Shown here piece after piece: positions 7,381 through 16,320 of a DNA stretch of 64,000 nt. The notes under the pieces were generated by a model that had not been told where the DNA came from, did no database searches, and worked only from the letters and a program-made list of their open reading frames with translations. The position numbers were made by a program, and so were the translations under genes. Source of the stretch: an uncultured Alistipes sp. GTDB lineage: Bacteria > Bacteroidota > Bacteroidia > Bacteroidales > Rikenellaceae. The stretch is taken from positions 1 to 64,000 of the forward strand of contig UQUQ01000006.1 in the NCBI GenBank assembly GCA_900544265.1, read 5' to 3'. Position 1 is the stretch's first letter; every line of letters starts with the position of its first letter.

Positions 7381-10110
7381 TTATTTCTCCTTGAGCGCTG
7401 CGTGAGCGGCGGCCAGGCGTGCGATGGGCACGCGGAACGGCGAGCAGCTCACGTAGTTGAGACCCGCATAGTGGCAGAACTCCACCGACGAGGGCTCACC
7501 GCCGTGCTCGCCGCAGATACCGCACTTGAGGTTTTCGCGCGTGCCGCGTCCCTTGAAGACGGCCTCGCGGATGAGCTGACCCACGCCGTTGCGGTCGAGA
7601 ATCTGGAACGGGTCGTTCTTCAGGATGCCCTTCTCAAGGTAGACGGGCAGGAACTTGCCGATGTCGTCGCGCGAGAAGCCGAGCGTCATCTGCGTCAGGT
7701 CGTTCGTGCCGAACGAGAAGAACTGGGCCACTTCGGCGATCTGGTTGGCCGTGACGGCGGCGCGCGGCACCTCGATCATCGTGCCGACCATGTATTCGAT
7801 GCGGTCGTTGCGCTCGGTGAAGACCTGCTCGGCTGTCGAGTCGATGATGTTCTTCTGGTAGCGGAGCTCCTTGTGGTTGCCCACCAGCGGTACCATGATC
7901 TCCACATGCACGGGAATACCCAGTGCCTTGACGTTCATGGCCGCCTCGATGATGGCGCGGCTCTGCATCTCGGTGATCTCGGGATAGGTGTTGCCCAGAC
8001 GGCAGCCGCGGTGTCCCAGCATGGGGTTGAACTCGGCCAGCGACTCGACCTTCTCGACGATCTTCTTCAGGGGCACGTGCATCTCCTCGGCCATCTCCTT
8101 CTGACCCTTCTCATCGTGGGGCACGAACTCGTGCAGAGGGGGATCGAGCAGGCGCACCGTCACGGGGAATCCGTTCATGGCCTTGAACAGCCCCTCGAAG
8201 TCGCCGCGCTGCATGGGCAGCAGCTTGGCCAGCGCCACGCGGCGTCCGGCCTCGTCGTCGGCGAGGATCATCTCGCGGATCGCCTTGATGCGGTCGCCCT
8301 CGAAGAACATGTGCTCCGTGCGGCAGAGGCCGATACCCTCGGCGCCGAAAGCGAAGGCCTGTGCGGCATCCTTCGGCGTGTCGGCGTTGGCGCGGACCTT
8401 CAGCACGGCATATTTCGAGGCCAGCTCCATGAGCTTGCCGAAGTCGCCGCTCAGGTCGGCGGCCTGCGTGGCCACCTGACCGAGGTACACCTCGCCCGTC
8501 GAGCCGTTGAGCGAGATCCAGTCGCCCTCCTTTACGGTGAAGCCGTTGACCTGGATCGTGCGGGCCTTGTAGTCGATCTGCAGCTCGCCGGCGCCCGATA
8601 CGCAGCACTTACCCATGCCGCGGGCCACGACGGCCGCGTGCGAGGTCATGCCGCCGCGTGCGGTGAGGATACCGGCGGCGTCGAGCATGCCCTTGAGGTC
8701 CTCGGGCGAGGTCTCGATACGCACGAGGATGGCCTTCTGCTTCGTCTTGGCGTAGACCTTCTCGGCGTCGTCGGCGAAGAAGACGACGGGACCCGTCGCG
8801 GCGCCCGGCGAGGCGGGCAGACCCTTCGTGATGACCTGTGCCGATGCGATGGCCTTCTTGTCGAAGACGGGGTGCAGCAGCTCGTCGAGCTTCGCGGGTT
8901 CGCAGCGCAGCACGGCCGTCTTCTCGTCGATCAGCCCCTCGCGCAGCATGTCCATGGCGATCTTGACCATGGCGGCACCCGTGCGCTTGCCGTTGCGGCA
9001 CTGGAGCATCCAGAGCTTGCCGTCCTGGATCGTGAACTCGATGTCCTGCATGTCGGTGAAGTACTGCTCCAGGTGGTGCTGAATCTCGTTGAGCTCCTTG
9101 TAGACGTCGGGCATCACCTCCTCGAGCGAGGGGTACTTCGCCTTGCGCTCCTCCTCGGAGATGTTCTGGGCCTTGGCCCAGCGCTTCGATCCCTCGATGG
9201 TGATCTGCTGCGGCGTGCGGATGCCGGCCACGACATCCTCGCCCTGGGCGTTGATCAGGTACTCGCCGTTGAAGATGTTCTCACCCGTTGCGGCGTCGCG
9301 CGAGAAGGCCACGCCCGTCGCGGAGTTGTTGCCCATGTTTCCGAAGACCATGGCCTGTACCGAGACGGCCGTACCCCACTCCGAGGGGATGTTGTTGAGC
9401 TTGCGGTAGAGGATGGCGCGCTCGTTCATCCACGAGCCGAACACGGCGCAGATGGCGCCCCAGAGCTGGTCCCACGGATTGGTCGGGAAGTTCTCGCCGG
9501 TCTGCTTCTTCACGGCGGCCTTGAACTCCTTGACAAGCTCCTTCAGGTCGTCGGTCGTCAGCTCGGTGTCGTTCTTCACGCCGCGCTTCTCCTTCTGGTG
9601 TTCGATGATGACCTCGAACGGATCGTGATCCTCCTTCGAGGCGGGCTTCATGCCGAGCACGACGTCGCCGTACATCTGTACGAAACGGCGGTACGAGTCC
9701 CAGGCAAAGCGGGGATTGCCCGTGCGCTTGGCCACGGCTTCGACGGCCTGGTCGTTCATGCCGAGGTTGAGGATCGTGTCCATCATGCCGGGCATCGAGG
9801 CGCGGGCGCCCGAACGCACCGAGACGAGCAGCGGCATCTCCTTGTCACCGAACTTCATGCCCGTGAGGCGTTCGATGTTGTGCATGGCCTTCTCCACCTC
9901 GGGGCGGAGCATCTCGATGATGGCCTGCTTGCCGTGCTTGTAGTATTCGGCGCATACTTCCGTGGTGATGGTGAAGCCCGGGGGCACGGGGATGCCGATG
10001 AGGTTCATCTCCGCAAGGTTGGCACCCTTGCCGCCGAGCAGTTCGCGCATTTTGCCGTTGCCTTCGGCCTCCTTGTTGCCGAAGGTGTAGACTCGTTTAA
10101 CGTCTGCCAT
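7381..10110 (-). CDS. ppdK: Pyruvate, phosphate dikinase
   Basis: 909 aa, normal length. Interconverts pyruvate + ATP + Pi and PEP + AMP + PPi in the cytoplasm. The N-terminal nucleotide-binding domain begins with [23 protein letters not shown]; the central phosphohistidine domain has [18 protein letters not shown] with the carrier His at residue 491; the C-terminal PEP/pyruvate TIM-barrel ends with the motif [18 protein letters not shown]. Transcribed alone. In anaerobic Bacteroidetes it acts at the PEP/pyruvate node; together with pyruvate kinase (58310-59797) the window holds both enzymes of that node. Confidence 0.98.
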   Translation of the reverse strand: MADVKRVYTFGNKEAEGNGKMRELLGGKGANLAEMNLIGIPVPPGFTITTEVCAEYYKHGKQAIIEMLRPEVEKAMHNIERLTGMKFGDKEMPLLVSVRSGARASMPGMMDTILNLGMNDQAVEAVAKRTGNPRFAWDSYRRFVQMYGDVVLGMKPASKEDHDPFEVIIEHQKEKRGVKNDTELTTDDLKELVKEFKAAVKKQTGENFPTNPWDQLWGAICAVFGSWMNERAILYRKLNNIPSEWGTAVSVQAMVFGNMGNNSATGVAFSRDAATGENIFNGEYLINAQGEDVVAGIRTPQQITIEGSKRWAKAQNISEEERKAKYPSLEEVMPDVYKELNEIQHHLEQYFTDMQDIEFTIQDGKLWMLQCRNGKRTGAAMVKIAMDMLREGLIDEKTAVLRCEPAKLDELLHPVFDKKAIASAQVITKGLPASPGAATGPVVFFADDAEKVYAKTKQKAILVRIETSPEDLKGMLDAAGILTARGGMTSHAAVVARGMGKCCVSGAGELQIDYKARTIQVNGFTVKEGDWISLNGSTGEVYLGQVATQAADLSGDFGKLMELASKYAVLKVRANADTPKDAAQAFAFGAEGIGLCRTEHMFFEGDRIKAIREMILADDEAGRRVALAKLLPMQRGDFEGLFKAMNGFPVTVRLLDPPLHEFVPHDEKGQKEMAEEMHVPLKKIVEKVESLAEFNPMLGHRGCRLGNTYPEITEMQSRAIIEAAMNVKALGIPVHVEIMVPLVGNHKELRYQKNIIDSTAEQVFTERNDRIEYMVGTMIEVPRAAVTANQIAEVAQFFSFGTNDLTQMTLGFSRDDIGKFLPVYLEKGILKNDPFQILDRNGVGQLIREAVFKGRGTRENLKCGICGEHGGEPSSVEFCHYAGLNYVSCSPFRVPIARLAAAHAALKEK

Positions 10111-10276
10111 AGTGTTTTTTGGTTTAATTGGTATGTAAATATAAAATTTTTCTCGTTACGACGGATGCCCGCAGGCAAAAAAATGCGGTGACCGGGTCGT
10201 TACCGCTTCGCAATACAGACATTTTTGTCATTGGGAGTGCGAATATATGAAAACTTTTCCGAAATACCAAGAATTT

Positions 10277-11101
10277 CTACTCGAAGTACGCATAAACCGG
10301 CAGCGAATAGCCGTAGCCGCCGCGATAGACCCCTCCGGAGTAGGTCGTGAGGGGGTTACCGCTCTTTTGGTCAACCAGATAGCGGCGCATGTAGACGTCG
10401 CCGCCGCACACGCGGAAGGCCGTGTCGACGAGTATCCGGTCGCGCATCGACCAGCGTCCGCGGCTGCGGATCGTGCCCCGTCCGGCGCGGGCTGCGCGGG
10501 CCTGTGCGTCGCGCAGCCCCCAGGCCGCGGGATCGAGCGTTGCGGAGCGTCCCAGCACCACGAGCCGCACGTGGGGGCGCTCGCGGCGCAGGTCGCGGAC
10601 AACCCAGCCGGCCATGCGCTCCTCGGCGCAGAGCACCAGCCCCACGGTGTCGCGTCCCAGGAGCCCCTCGACATAGAGGTAGCGACGCCCCTCCTCGACC
10701 CGTTCGGGGTAGAACATGTCGCCGTAGTAGAGCAGGGCGAAGTCCATGCCGTCGAGTGAGTTGAGCGTGCGGTGCAGGTAGGAGTAGTCGCCGCGGCAGG
10801 CGGCGGCGAGGTCACGGACGACGGCTTCGTTCTCCACGCCCCACAGCGCGACGATCGGCAGGGCCATCGAGTCGATGACGGCGGCGGTATGGCGGATTTT
10901 GCGCCGGTAGCGCTCCGTGTCCCAGCCGTAACGGCCTTCGGGGGTGTAGTCGTCATCGTGGTAGAAGAGCGACGGCAGGGTATCGTAGAGGCGGTCGATG
11001 TCGTAGAAGGCGATGCCCACGGGGCGGCGTGCGGCGGCGAGGCCGCAGGCGAGGGCCGCCGCGGCGGTCAGCAACGTGCGGAGTATCGGCAGCGCGCGCA
11101 C
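10277..11101 (-). CDS. Endonuclease/exonuclease/phosphatase-fold protein, catalytically degenerate
   Basis: 274 aa with a signal peptide-like N-terminus (ILRTLLTAAAALACGLAAA). The layout is that of Bacteroidetes exported EEP-superfamily proteins: FY-x3-LYDT near the start, DDDYTPEGRYGW, RYRRKI, VENEAVVRDL, FALLYYGDMF, and GGVYRGGYGYSLPVYAYFE at the end. Compared with the pattern known for the superfamily, the catalytic positions are replaced: YNVEN is YDIDR, the EVEN Glu is Gly (WGVEN), the DxRG loop reads LDGMD, and the terminal SDH is GYS. It is probably a pseudoenzyme. The XRE gene ends 2 nt upstream, so they form an operon. Confidence 0.7.
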   Translation of the reverse strand: MRALPILRTLLTAAAALACGLAAARRPVGIAFYDIDRLYDTLPSLFYHDDDYTPEGRYGWDTERYRRKIRHTAAVIDSMALPIVALWGVENEAVVRDLAAACRGDYSYLHRTLNSLDGMDFALLYYGDMFYPERVEEGRRYLYVEGLLGRDTVGLVLCAEERMAGWVVRDLRRERPHVRLVVLGRSATLDPAAWGLRDAQARAARAGRGTIRSRGRWSMRDRILVDTAFRVCGGDVYMRRYLVDQKSGNPLTTYSGGVYRGGYGYSLPVYAYFE

Positions 11102-11103
11102 GT

Positions 11104-11331
11104 TCAGAGCGGTTTTTCGGGGAGGAAATCGCGGGGCGAACAGCCCAGGTAGCGGGCGATTTCATTGATATGGTTGAGGTTGTATTTTATGTCGTATTTT
11201 GAACTTTCAGCCATGCCAATGAAACTTCTGGAAACGCCGATACCGTATGCCAACATGGCCTGTGACACTTTCTGCGCCATCCGTTCCTTGCGGATGGCTT
11301 CGATCACGTAAGTATCTATCGGCGTTTTCAA
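11104..11331 (-). CDS. XRE-type helix-turn-helix protein
   Basis: 75 aa, essentially one HTH domain: VIEAIRKERMAQKVSQAMLA, then the recognition-helix region GVSRSFIGMAE and NLNHINEIARYLGCSPRDFL. Such stand-alone domains usually act as DNA-binding repressors. It is the first gene of a two-gene unit with the degenerate EEP protein; the gap is 2 nt. A palindrome upstream of its promoter may be its own operator. Confidence 0.8.
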   Translation of the reverse strand: MKTPIDTYVIEAIRKERMAQKVSQAMLAYGIGVSRSFIGMAESSKYDIKYNLNHINEIARYLGCSPRDFLPEKPL

Positions 11332-11353
11332 TGTTTTGTATTTTATTCCAACA

Positions 11354-11361
11354 CAAAACTA
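11354..11361 (-). promoter_or_regulatory. -7 box of the XRE gene
   Basis: On the minus strand TAGTTTTG fits TAnnTTTG; the start would lie near 11348, leaving a leader of about 17 nt. No clear -33 box is seen. Confidence 0.5.
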
Positions 11362-11390
11362 AAAAACATGCCATTTGTGATGCTCTTGTA

Positions 11391-11410
11391 TACATGAGTA
11401 TGCTCATCTA
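11391..11410. promoter_or_regulatory. Palindrome upstream of the XRE promoter, candidate operator
   Basis: TACATGAG-TATG-CTCATCTA is an inverted repeat matching at 7 of 8 positions per arm. It lies just upstream of the -33 region of the XRE gene and in AT-rich DNA. The idea of autoregulation is inference. Confidence 0.35.
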
Positions 11411-11560
11411 TGATTGAGCAATTTTCATTTCGCATCCCGGGTTGTCAGGTTTGAGATCGTAATTGTCCGGGGGGATTCCCGGTTTGATTCCGAAGATGGA
11501 AAAGCGCCGGGTGGCTTTTGTCGGAATGATCCTTTGTCCAAAGACAAAAAACTTTTTTTT

Positions 11561-12031
11561 GTACTTTTGGGGCCAAAAGTACAAGAAAAAAACTCTTTTT
11601 TATTTTAACTGCTTTTCGGTGGCGAAAAGCAGCAAAAGCCACCCGACCGATTCCGATGTCGGCGTCCGGACATCTGAAAGCGGCGTCGGGCGACTACGCG
11701 GGTTTGCAAGCAAACCGTCCCCGCCGCTGTCGCTTTCAGCCCTCCGTCCGCTTTTTCGCCATCGGAACCAAGTCGGGAATCGCCTTGCGGGGTAAAAAAT
11801 AAAGCACACGTTGCCGAAATGTATTTATCTTATCATATCCTTTGCCGCCAGCGGCGGCACCTCCAATCCGCACTCTCGTTTGACGCGGAAAAAGAGGGTG
11901 CGAGCTGCGGCGCGTCCGCCACGGGGTGGCGCATAGGCCTGATCTTGCGCGCCCCGTGCAGCGCCGCAGCTCGCACAATCCCGCGGAAAACGACGTGCGG
12001 AGGCTTTTGGTACTTTTGGCCCCAAAAGTAC
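11561..12031. repeat. Structured intergenic repeat, copy 3
   Basis: Third long copy, same orientation as copies 1 and 2. It starts with GTACTTTTGG-GG-CCAAAAGTAC (11561-11582) and ends with GTACTTTTGG-CC-CCAAAAGTAC (12010-12031), so the two ends are reverse complements. Internal structures: GCTTTTCG/CGAAAAGC hairpin (11611-11630); a large imperfect hairpin (11674-11739) with CTGAAAGCG/CGCTTTCAG at the base and GGTTTGC/GCAAACC at the tip; TGCCGCC-AGC-GGCGGCA, where the stem is kept although the loop differs from copies 1 and 2. The middle (about 11797-11842) is unrelated to the others. No coding capacity is conserved. Confidence 0.87.
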
Positions 12032-12151
12032 AAGAAAGAAAAAAGTTTGTGAAAACTGCGATCTTCCGGAAACCTCGCAAACTTTCAGCGTAAAGCCCCG
12101 AAAAACTCTTTTATAATTGCAAGGAGGAATAAAGAGCCGAAAATCTTTCGC

Positions 12152-12170
12152 TGCCACCTGCCGGTGGCGG
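12152..12170 (-). terminator. Weak hairpin after mnmA
   Basis: GCCACC-(4 nt)-GGTGGC just past the mnmA stop, followed on the minus strand by A-rich rather than U-rich sequence. Possibly a terminator. Confidence 0.35.
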
Positions 12171-12181
12171 TCCTCCAGCGC

Positions 12182-13387
12182 CTATTCGGAAATCACGCCC
12201 GAGCCGACGAGCTCGTCGCCGTCATACCATGCGGCGAACTGCCCCGGGGTGATGCCCCGCTGGGGCTCATCGAAGAGCAGATAGGCCCCTGCCGGACGAA
12301 TCAGCAGCCGCGCCTCCTGCAGCGGCTGGCGATAGCGGATGCGAACCCGGAAGCGGGCGTCGTCGCCCACGCCGAGCGCCCGAGCGGGGTTGACCCAGTG
12401 AATCTCCCCGGGAGCGATGTGCAGCGCCGGGCGCCACAACCCCGGATGGGCATCCCCCTCGCCGACATAGATGACATTCTGTGCGGTGTCGGTCGCCAGG
12501 ATGAAGAGTGACTCTTTGCGGCCGCCGATGCCGAGCCCCTTGCGCTGACCGATGGTGTAGAAGTGGGCGCCGTTGTGCTCGCCGATCTTCTTGCCGTCGC
12601 GCACGGTGTAGCGCCACGGCGCCGCGAGGGCCGCAAGCTCCTCGTCCGTGGGTACGGCGTCGGGGGCCGGGAGCGTCACCTCGCGCCGGAACTTGGGCCA
12701 TGAGGGGAGTATCTCGTGGACATTGCCGCGTTTTGCGGCGAGTTTCTGCTGGAGGAAGGTCGGCAGATCGACCTTGCCGACGAAGCAGATGCCCTGCGAA
12801 TCCTTGCGGCGGGCCGTGGCAAGCCCCTGCTCGGCGGCGATGCGCCGCACCTCGGGCTTCAGCAGCCCGCCCACGGGAAAGAGGGCGTAGCGCAGCTGCT
12901 CCTGCGAGAGCTGGCAGAGGAAGTAGCTCTGGTCCTTGTTGGGGTCGCTGCCCGCGAGCAGCCGGTAGATGACGCGCCCGTCGGCGAGCGTCTCGACCTC
13001 CTTGCGGCAGTAGTGGCCCGTGGCGACGTAGTCGGCCCCCAGCTTGAGGGCTTCGCGCAGGAAGACGTCGAACTTGATCTCGCGGTTGCACAGCACGTCG
13101 GGATTGGGCGTGCGGCCCCGTTCGTACTCGGCGAACATGTATTCCACGACGCGCGTGCGGTAGTCGGCCGAGAGGTCAACGACGTGCAGCGGAATGTCCA
13201 GCTTGCGCGCGACGAGCTCGGCGAAGACGCGGTCGTCGTGCCACGGGCAGTCGCCCTCGAGTGTCCCCGTGGTGTCGTGCCAGTTGATCATGAAGAGCCC
13301 CACCACGTCGTATCCCTGCTCCTTGAGCAGGTAGGCGGCCACCGACGAGTCGACACCGCCCGAAAGTCCGATTACTACGCGTGCCAT
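12182..13387 (-). CDS. mnmA: tRNA-specific 2-thiouridylase
   Basis: 401 aa. Thiolates U34 of tRNA-Lys, -Glu and -Gln using ATP. The PP-loop SGGVDSS is at residues 9-15. The two catalytic cysteines are Cys100 (TPNPDVLCNREIKFD) and Cys201 (KDSQGICFVGK); GHYCRKE and GQRKGLGIGG are further family blocks, and the C-terminal beta-barrel ends at FDEPQRGITPGQFAAWYDGD. The start MARVVIGLSGG was chosen because upstream in-frame codons run antisense-like through rimM sequence. It follows rimM by 34 nt, probably as one transcript. Confidence 0.97.
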   Translation of the reverse strand: MARVVIGLSGGVDSSVAAYLLKEQGYDVVGLFMINWHDTTGTLEGDCPWHDDRVFAELVARKLDIPLHVVDLSADYRTRVVEYMFAEYERGRTPNPDVLCNREIKFDVFLREALKLGADYVATGHYCRKEVETLADGRVIYRLLAGSDPNKDQSYFLCQLSQEQLRYALFPVGGLLKPEVRRIAAEQGLATARRKDSQGICFVGKVDLPTFLQQKLAAKRGNVHEILPSWPKFRREVTLPAPDAVPTDEELAALAAPWRYTVRDGKKIGEHNGAHFYTIGQRKGLGIGGRKESLFILATDTAQNVIYVGEGDAHPGLWRPALHIAPGEIHWVNPARALGVGDDARFRVRIRYRQPLQEARLLIRPAGAYLLFDEPQRGITPGQFAAWYDGDELVGSGVISE

Positions 13388-13421
13388 CTGTTCGTTGTCG
13401 TTACGTGTCGTTTGGGTTGCA

Positions 13422-13943
13422 TTACTCCAGACCGAGCAACCCTTCGGGCAGGATGAGGTGCATCGTCCGGTTGTCGAAGTCGATGTGGGCGATGAACTCC
13501 TCGACGGCGGGAACCAGCACCCGGCGGCCGTCGATCTCCAGCTCGAAGAGCGGATTGACGTCGCTGTCGTAGTAGTCCGAGAGGGTGCCGTGCACGCGCA
13601 TGTCCATCCCGGCCTCCTCGGCCTCCACGGCAAAGCCGATGAGGTCCTCGAGGTAGAACTCGTCGTCGTCGCTCGTCTCGGGTTCGGCGATGCGGAATTC
13701 GAGCCCCAGCAGCTCCTCGGCCCGGCGGTCGGTGTCGAGGTCGGCGAACGAGGCGACGGCCCCCGTCACGCCGCGCCGCTCGAAGCGCTCGCACCAGAGC
13801 GGCACCTCCAGCGCGTCGATCGTGACCAGCAGCGGCGTCTGCTCCGGGTCGAAATCCTCGGGAAAGGCGTCGTAGAGCGAGAGCATCACGCTGCCCTCCG
13901 TGCCGAAAAGTTTGTTGATCCTGCCTGCGGGAACGGTTGCCAT
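13422..13943 (-). CDS. rimM: Ribosome maturation factor RimM
   Basis: 173 aa. Assists 30S assembly by binding S19. The N-terminal RimM domain opens with GRINKLFGTEGSVMLSLYDAFPEDF; the C-terminal PRC-barrel part contains FYLEDLIGF and ends near EGLLGLE, with the conserved block LFELEIDGRRVLVPAVEEFI before it. In many bacteria rimM sits next to rpsP; here rpsP is about 1.5 kb away on the same strand, upstream, separated by a lipoprotein gene. A consensus promoter precedes it. Confidence 0.93.
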   Translation of the reverse strand: MATVPAGRINKLFGTEGSVMLSLYDAFPEDFDPEQTPLLVTIDALEVPLWCERFERRGVTGAVASFADLDTDRRAEELLGLEFRIAEPETSDDDEFYLEDLIGFAVEAEEAGMDMRVHGTLSDYYDSDVNPLFELEIDGRRVLVPAVEEFIAHIDFDNRTMHLILPEGLLGLE

Positions 13944-13965
13944 GTGGTGTTGCGTTTTGATTGCC

Positions 13966-13997
13966 CAAAGATAGCGAACTCCTGCCGGAATGTCAAA
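13966..13997 (-). promoter_or_regulatory. Promoter of rimM-mnmA
   Basis: Minus strand: TTTG (13994-13997), 20 nt, TATCTTTG (13966-13973). Full match to the Bacteroidetes consensus; the leader would be about 16 nt. Confidence 0.85.
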
Positions 13998-14146
13998 TTT
14001 TTCGTGCGGCGGCCTTCCGGCGAGGCTTTCCGTCGGTGGCCTTCTCTCGGCCGCCTTTCCGTGGCGGAAGAGGGGGGCTGCGGTGTGTTCCGGGGAAAAT
14101 ACTCCGATCCGGCGGCGGGGGATGCGGTTTTTATGAAAAAAATTTC

Positions 14147-14154
14147 TATCTTTG
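14147..14154 (+). promoter_or_regulatory. -7 box upstream of the structured leader
   Basis: TATCTTTG, consensus TAnnTTTG. The predicted start is near 14161. The -33 region is only T-rich. Confidence 0.6.
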
Positions 14155-14160
14155 TCATGC

Positions 14161-14375
14161 AGTTCCGCGGGGGCTGTAACATACTGTAATTTTGCGCGAA
14201 AGCGTAAATGCTGTTCCCAGTAGTACGAAATCTGGTAAATTTCAAGAAAGATCGGGAGCAGGCATGGTTATTTCTACGTCACGGTATGTGGCGTGGAATT
14301 GTGCCTGTTTGGATCGAAGGTTTACCAGAGCCCGTACTACTGAAACAGGATTTCAATTCCACGCTTTCTTTTTTG
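14161..14375 (+). ncRNA. Candidate structured leader RNA with terminator-like 3' end
   Basis: About 215 nt between a -7 box and a lipoprotein gene. Helix B: GCGTGGAATTG (14291-14301) pairs perfectly with CAATTCCACGC (14354-14364), extended by CCTGTTT (14304-14310) with AAACAGG (14343-14349); it is followed by TTTCTTTTTT, so it looks like an intrinsic terminator. Helix A: CAGTAGTACG (14219-14228) with CGTACTACTG (14333-14342) and CTGGTAAA (14232-14239) with TTTACCAG (14321-14328). A's 3' arm lies within the terminator loop, so A and B either compete or form a pseudoknot. GGGAGCAGGCA is directly repeated at 14254 and 14398. No known riboswitch class is recognised. Confidence 0.5.
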
Positions 14376-14421
14376 TTGTTAGGCTTCTGGGGAGTTGGGG
14401 AGCAGGCAAATTCAATCAATT

Positions 14422-15387
14422 ATGAAACAGTTGTTTACCTTGTTTTTTGCGGCTGCGTGGCTGTGCGGCTGCTCTTCGCCGGAGGATGACGGCGGCGGAA
14501 AGACACCGGGCGGAGGCGACGGCGACGGACGCCGCGTTGCGTCGATCGAGACGGTGTCGTATTGGTACGACAGCTACGGGGAGCAGCTGGTCGAGGACGA
14601 CCGCTTTACCCGCAGGTTCGTCTACGACGACCAAGGCCGCGTCTCGCAGATGCTGCTGACGGATTTCAGCGGGCCCGATTCCTGGGACATGCACGACGAT
14701 TTCACGGTCCGCTTCACCTACGACGGGACGCACATCGCCTATGAAAGCGTCGGGCAGGTGGCTCCCGACGCATTCAAGTCGTCGGCCGAGCTCGACGAAA
14801 AGGGCCGCATCGTTTCGGGCCTTGCCGACAGTTATGTTAAGACCACCGATCGCGAGGTGATGGAATACACGGTCGCCTACGACGATGCGGGCCGCATGAT
14901 CGAAGTGCGGACCGACGCGACGAACTACAATTACGATTCGGGATCGGACCAGACGAACACGTACAGCTATGCGGATATCCACGAGTTTGTCTGGGAAAAC
15001 GGGAACTCGACGAAGGTGATTTCCCGCTCGGTCGGGGATGACAGTTCGTCCAGTTGGGTTGGGCGTGCCAGCTACGGCAGGGTGCGCAACAAGGCCAATT
15101 TCGATTTGAGCTGGCTGACGCTGCTCTCGGCAGGTTGGACTTTTATCGATACGCCGCTGTATTACTGCTCGCCGGGATTGTTCACGCTGCTGGGCTACCA
15201 CGGTACCCGTTCGGAGTACCTGCCCGAGCGGGTGGAGGAAGACGGAGTGCCCGACAGCGTCTGCACCTTCGAGTACGAGGTCGACAAGGAGGGGTACCCG
15301 ACGAAGATCATCGGCCGGAGCAACGAAAAGAGTGCCGATCTGTCGCTCCATCTCTTTGTCGTCTACAACATCACCTACGAGGAGTAG
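14422..15387 (+). CDS. Lipoprotein with repeated YD(D/E)xGR-type strands
   Basis: 321 aa. Lipoprotein signal peptide; lipobox residues LCGC place the lipid on Cys17, followed by an acidic, Gly-rich tether (SSPEDDGGGKTPGGGDGDG). The body has repeated beta-strand motifs (VYDDQGRVSQM, ELDEKGRIVSG, AYDDAGRMIEV), as in the surface lipoproteins of Bacteroidetes often classed in DUF4595 or RHS-like families. It is probably surface exposed or periplasmic; function unknown. An upstream ATG at 14395 would break the signal peptide. The structured RNA candidate ends 46 nt upstream. Confidence 0.8.
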   Translation: MKQLFTLFFAAAWLCGCSSPEDDGGGKTPGGGDGDGRRVASIETVSYWYDSYGEQLVEDDRFTRRFVYDDQGRVSQMLLTDFSGPDSWDMHDDFTVRFTYDGTHIAYESVGQVAPDAFKSSAELDEKGRIVSGLADSYVKTTDREVMEYTVAYDDAGRMIEVRTDATNYNYDSGSDQTNTYSYADIHEFVWENGNSTKVISRSVGDDSSSSWVGRASYGRVRNKANFDLSWLTLLSAGWTFIDTPLYYCSPGLFTLLGYHGTRSEYLPERVEEDGVPDSVCTFEYEVDKEGYPTKIIGRSNEKSADLSLHLFVVYNITYEE

Positions 15388-15405
15388 TCTCCGGCTGTAT
15401 GGCAT

Positions 15406-15442
15406 AAAAAAAGGTCGTTGCGCAGTGCAACGACCTTTTTTT
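15406..15442. terminator. Bidirectional terminator between the lipoprotein gene and rpsP
   Basis: AAAAAAAGGTCGTTGC (15406-15421) pairs with GCAACGACCTTTTTTT (15427-15442) around a five-base loop; it ends both converging transcripts. Confidence 0.92.
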
Positions 15443-15486
15443 CGTCTCTCCCGGCTGACTGATGAGCGGGAGCCTCCGGGGCAAAC

Positions 15487-16035
15487 CTATTCGGCAGCGG
15501 GAGCCTCGCCCTCGGCGGGAGCTTCGGCAGCTTCTGCGGCTGCGGCCTCCGCAGCGGCCTTGGCGGCAGCTTCGGCCTCGGCCTTCTTCTCGGCGATGGC
15601 CTTTGCGCGCTCCTCGTTCACCTTGGCTTCGGCAGCCAGACGGGCCTTCACGGCCGACTTGGCATCGCTGGCCAGCTTGTTGGTCTTGGCCTCGATTTTG
15701 CCGTTCTTGGCCTCCAGCCACTTGTTGAAGCGGGCCTCGGCCTCGGCCTCCGTGAAGGCACCCTTGGCGACACCGCCCAGCAGGTGCTTCTTGTAGAGTA
15801 CGCCCTTGTAGGAGAGGATAGCCCGACAGGTATCCGTGGGTTGTGCGCCTTTCTGTAACCAACCCAGAGCTTTCTCGAAGTTCAGGTCGATCGTAGCAGG
15901 ATTCGTGTTGGGGTTGTAGGTGCCCAACTTTTCGATGAATTTACCGTCTCGCGGCGCTCTGCTATCTGCGGCAACGATGTGGTAGAAGGCAAAGCCCTTC
16001 TTGCCGTGACGTGCCAGACGAATTTTAACAGCCAT
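15487..16035 (-). CDS. rpsP: Ribosomal protein S16 with long C-terminal tail
   Basis: 182 aa. The first ~100 residues are S16 proper ([40 protein letters not shown] begins the domain; quoted in part: [23 protein letters not shown]). S16 binds 16S rRNA in the 30S body. The remaining ~80 residues are Ala/Glu/Lys-rich ([19 protein letters not shown], ending EGEAPAAE), probably a helical extension. Such tails are usual in Bacteroidetes S16. It has a consensus promoter and its own terminator. Confidence 0.95.
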   Translation of the reverse strand: MAVKIRLARHGKKGFAFYHIVAADSRAPRDGKFIEKLGTYNPNTNPATIDLNFEKALGWLQKGAQPTDTCRAILSYKGVLYKKHLLGGVAKGAFTEAEAEARFNKWLEAKNGKIEAKTNKLASDAKSAVKARLAAEAKVNEERAKAIAEKKAEAEAAAKAAAEAAAAEAAEAPAEGEAPAAE

Positions 16036-16098
16036 TTGCTATAAAATTTTGTAAAAAAGGTTAATAAAACGCTCACCCTCTTCGGGCTTTCAAGCCTG

Positions 16099-16129
16099 CA
16101 AATGTAGACAAAAAATTCCGCGCGGCAAA
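16099..16129 (-). promoter_or_regulatory. Promoter of rpsP
   Basis: Minus strand: TTTG (16126-16129), 19 nt, TACATTTG (16099-16106). Exact consensus boxes and spacing; leader about 57 nt. Confidence 0.87.
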
Positions 16130-16201
16130 ATAATTCGGTGAAAAAGGGCAGGTTTTCATCCATGAAACGGCGGAAAGGACTCGAAAATGAAAAATTTTTC
16201 C

Positions 16202-16209
16202 TACCTTTG
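16202..16209 (+). promoter_or_regulatory. -7 box of the tRNA-Arg promoter
   Basis: TACCTTTG about 38 nt before the tRNA gene; consensus TAnnTTTG. No clear -33 box. Confidence 0.6.
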
Positions 16210-16246
16210 CATCCGCAAACGGGGCTTTCGGGCCCTGCGCGCCGAT

Positions 16247-16320
16247 GGTTCCGTAGCTCAGTTGGATAGAGCAGCAGCCTTCTAAGCTGCGGGTCGAGCG
16301 TTCGAACCGCTCCGGAATCA
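16247..16320 (+). tRNA. tRNA-Arg (anticodon TCT)
   Basis: 74 nt that fold into a full cloverleaf: acceptor GGTTCCG with CGGAATC (one G-U), D-arm GCTC/GAGC, anticodon arm GCAGC/GCTGC with loop CTTCTAA (anticodon TCT, reads AGA/AGG), five-base variable region, T-arm GAGCG/CGCTC with loop TTCGAAC, and discriminator A. CCA is not encoded. Confidence 0.97.

Noticed and set aside
14211-14349. Inverted repeats read as the ends of an insertion sequence
   Set aside because: Only about 80 bp lie between the arms, no transposase is present, and the 3' hairpin with U-tract fits a transcript end. A remnant of a mobile element is not fully excluded.
14208-14489. Possible 93-codon gene in front of the lipoprotein
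   Set aside because: It overlaps the lipoprotein start in another frame, runs through the terminator-like hairpin, and has no recognisable features. The RNA interpretation explains the inverted repeats better.
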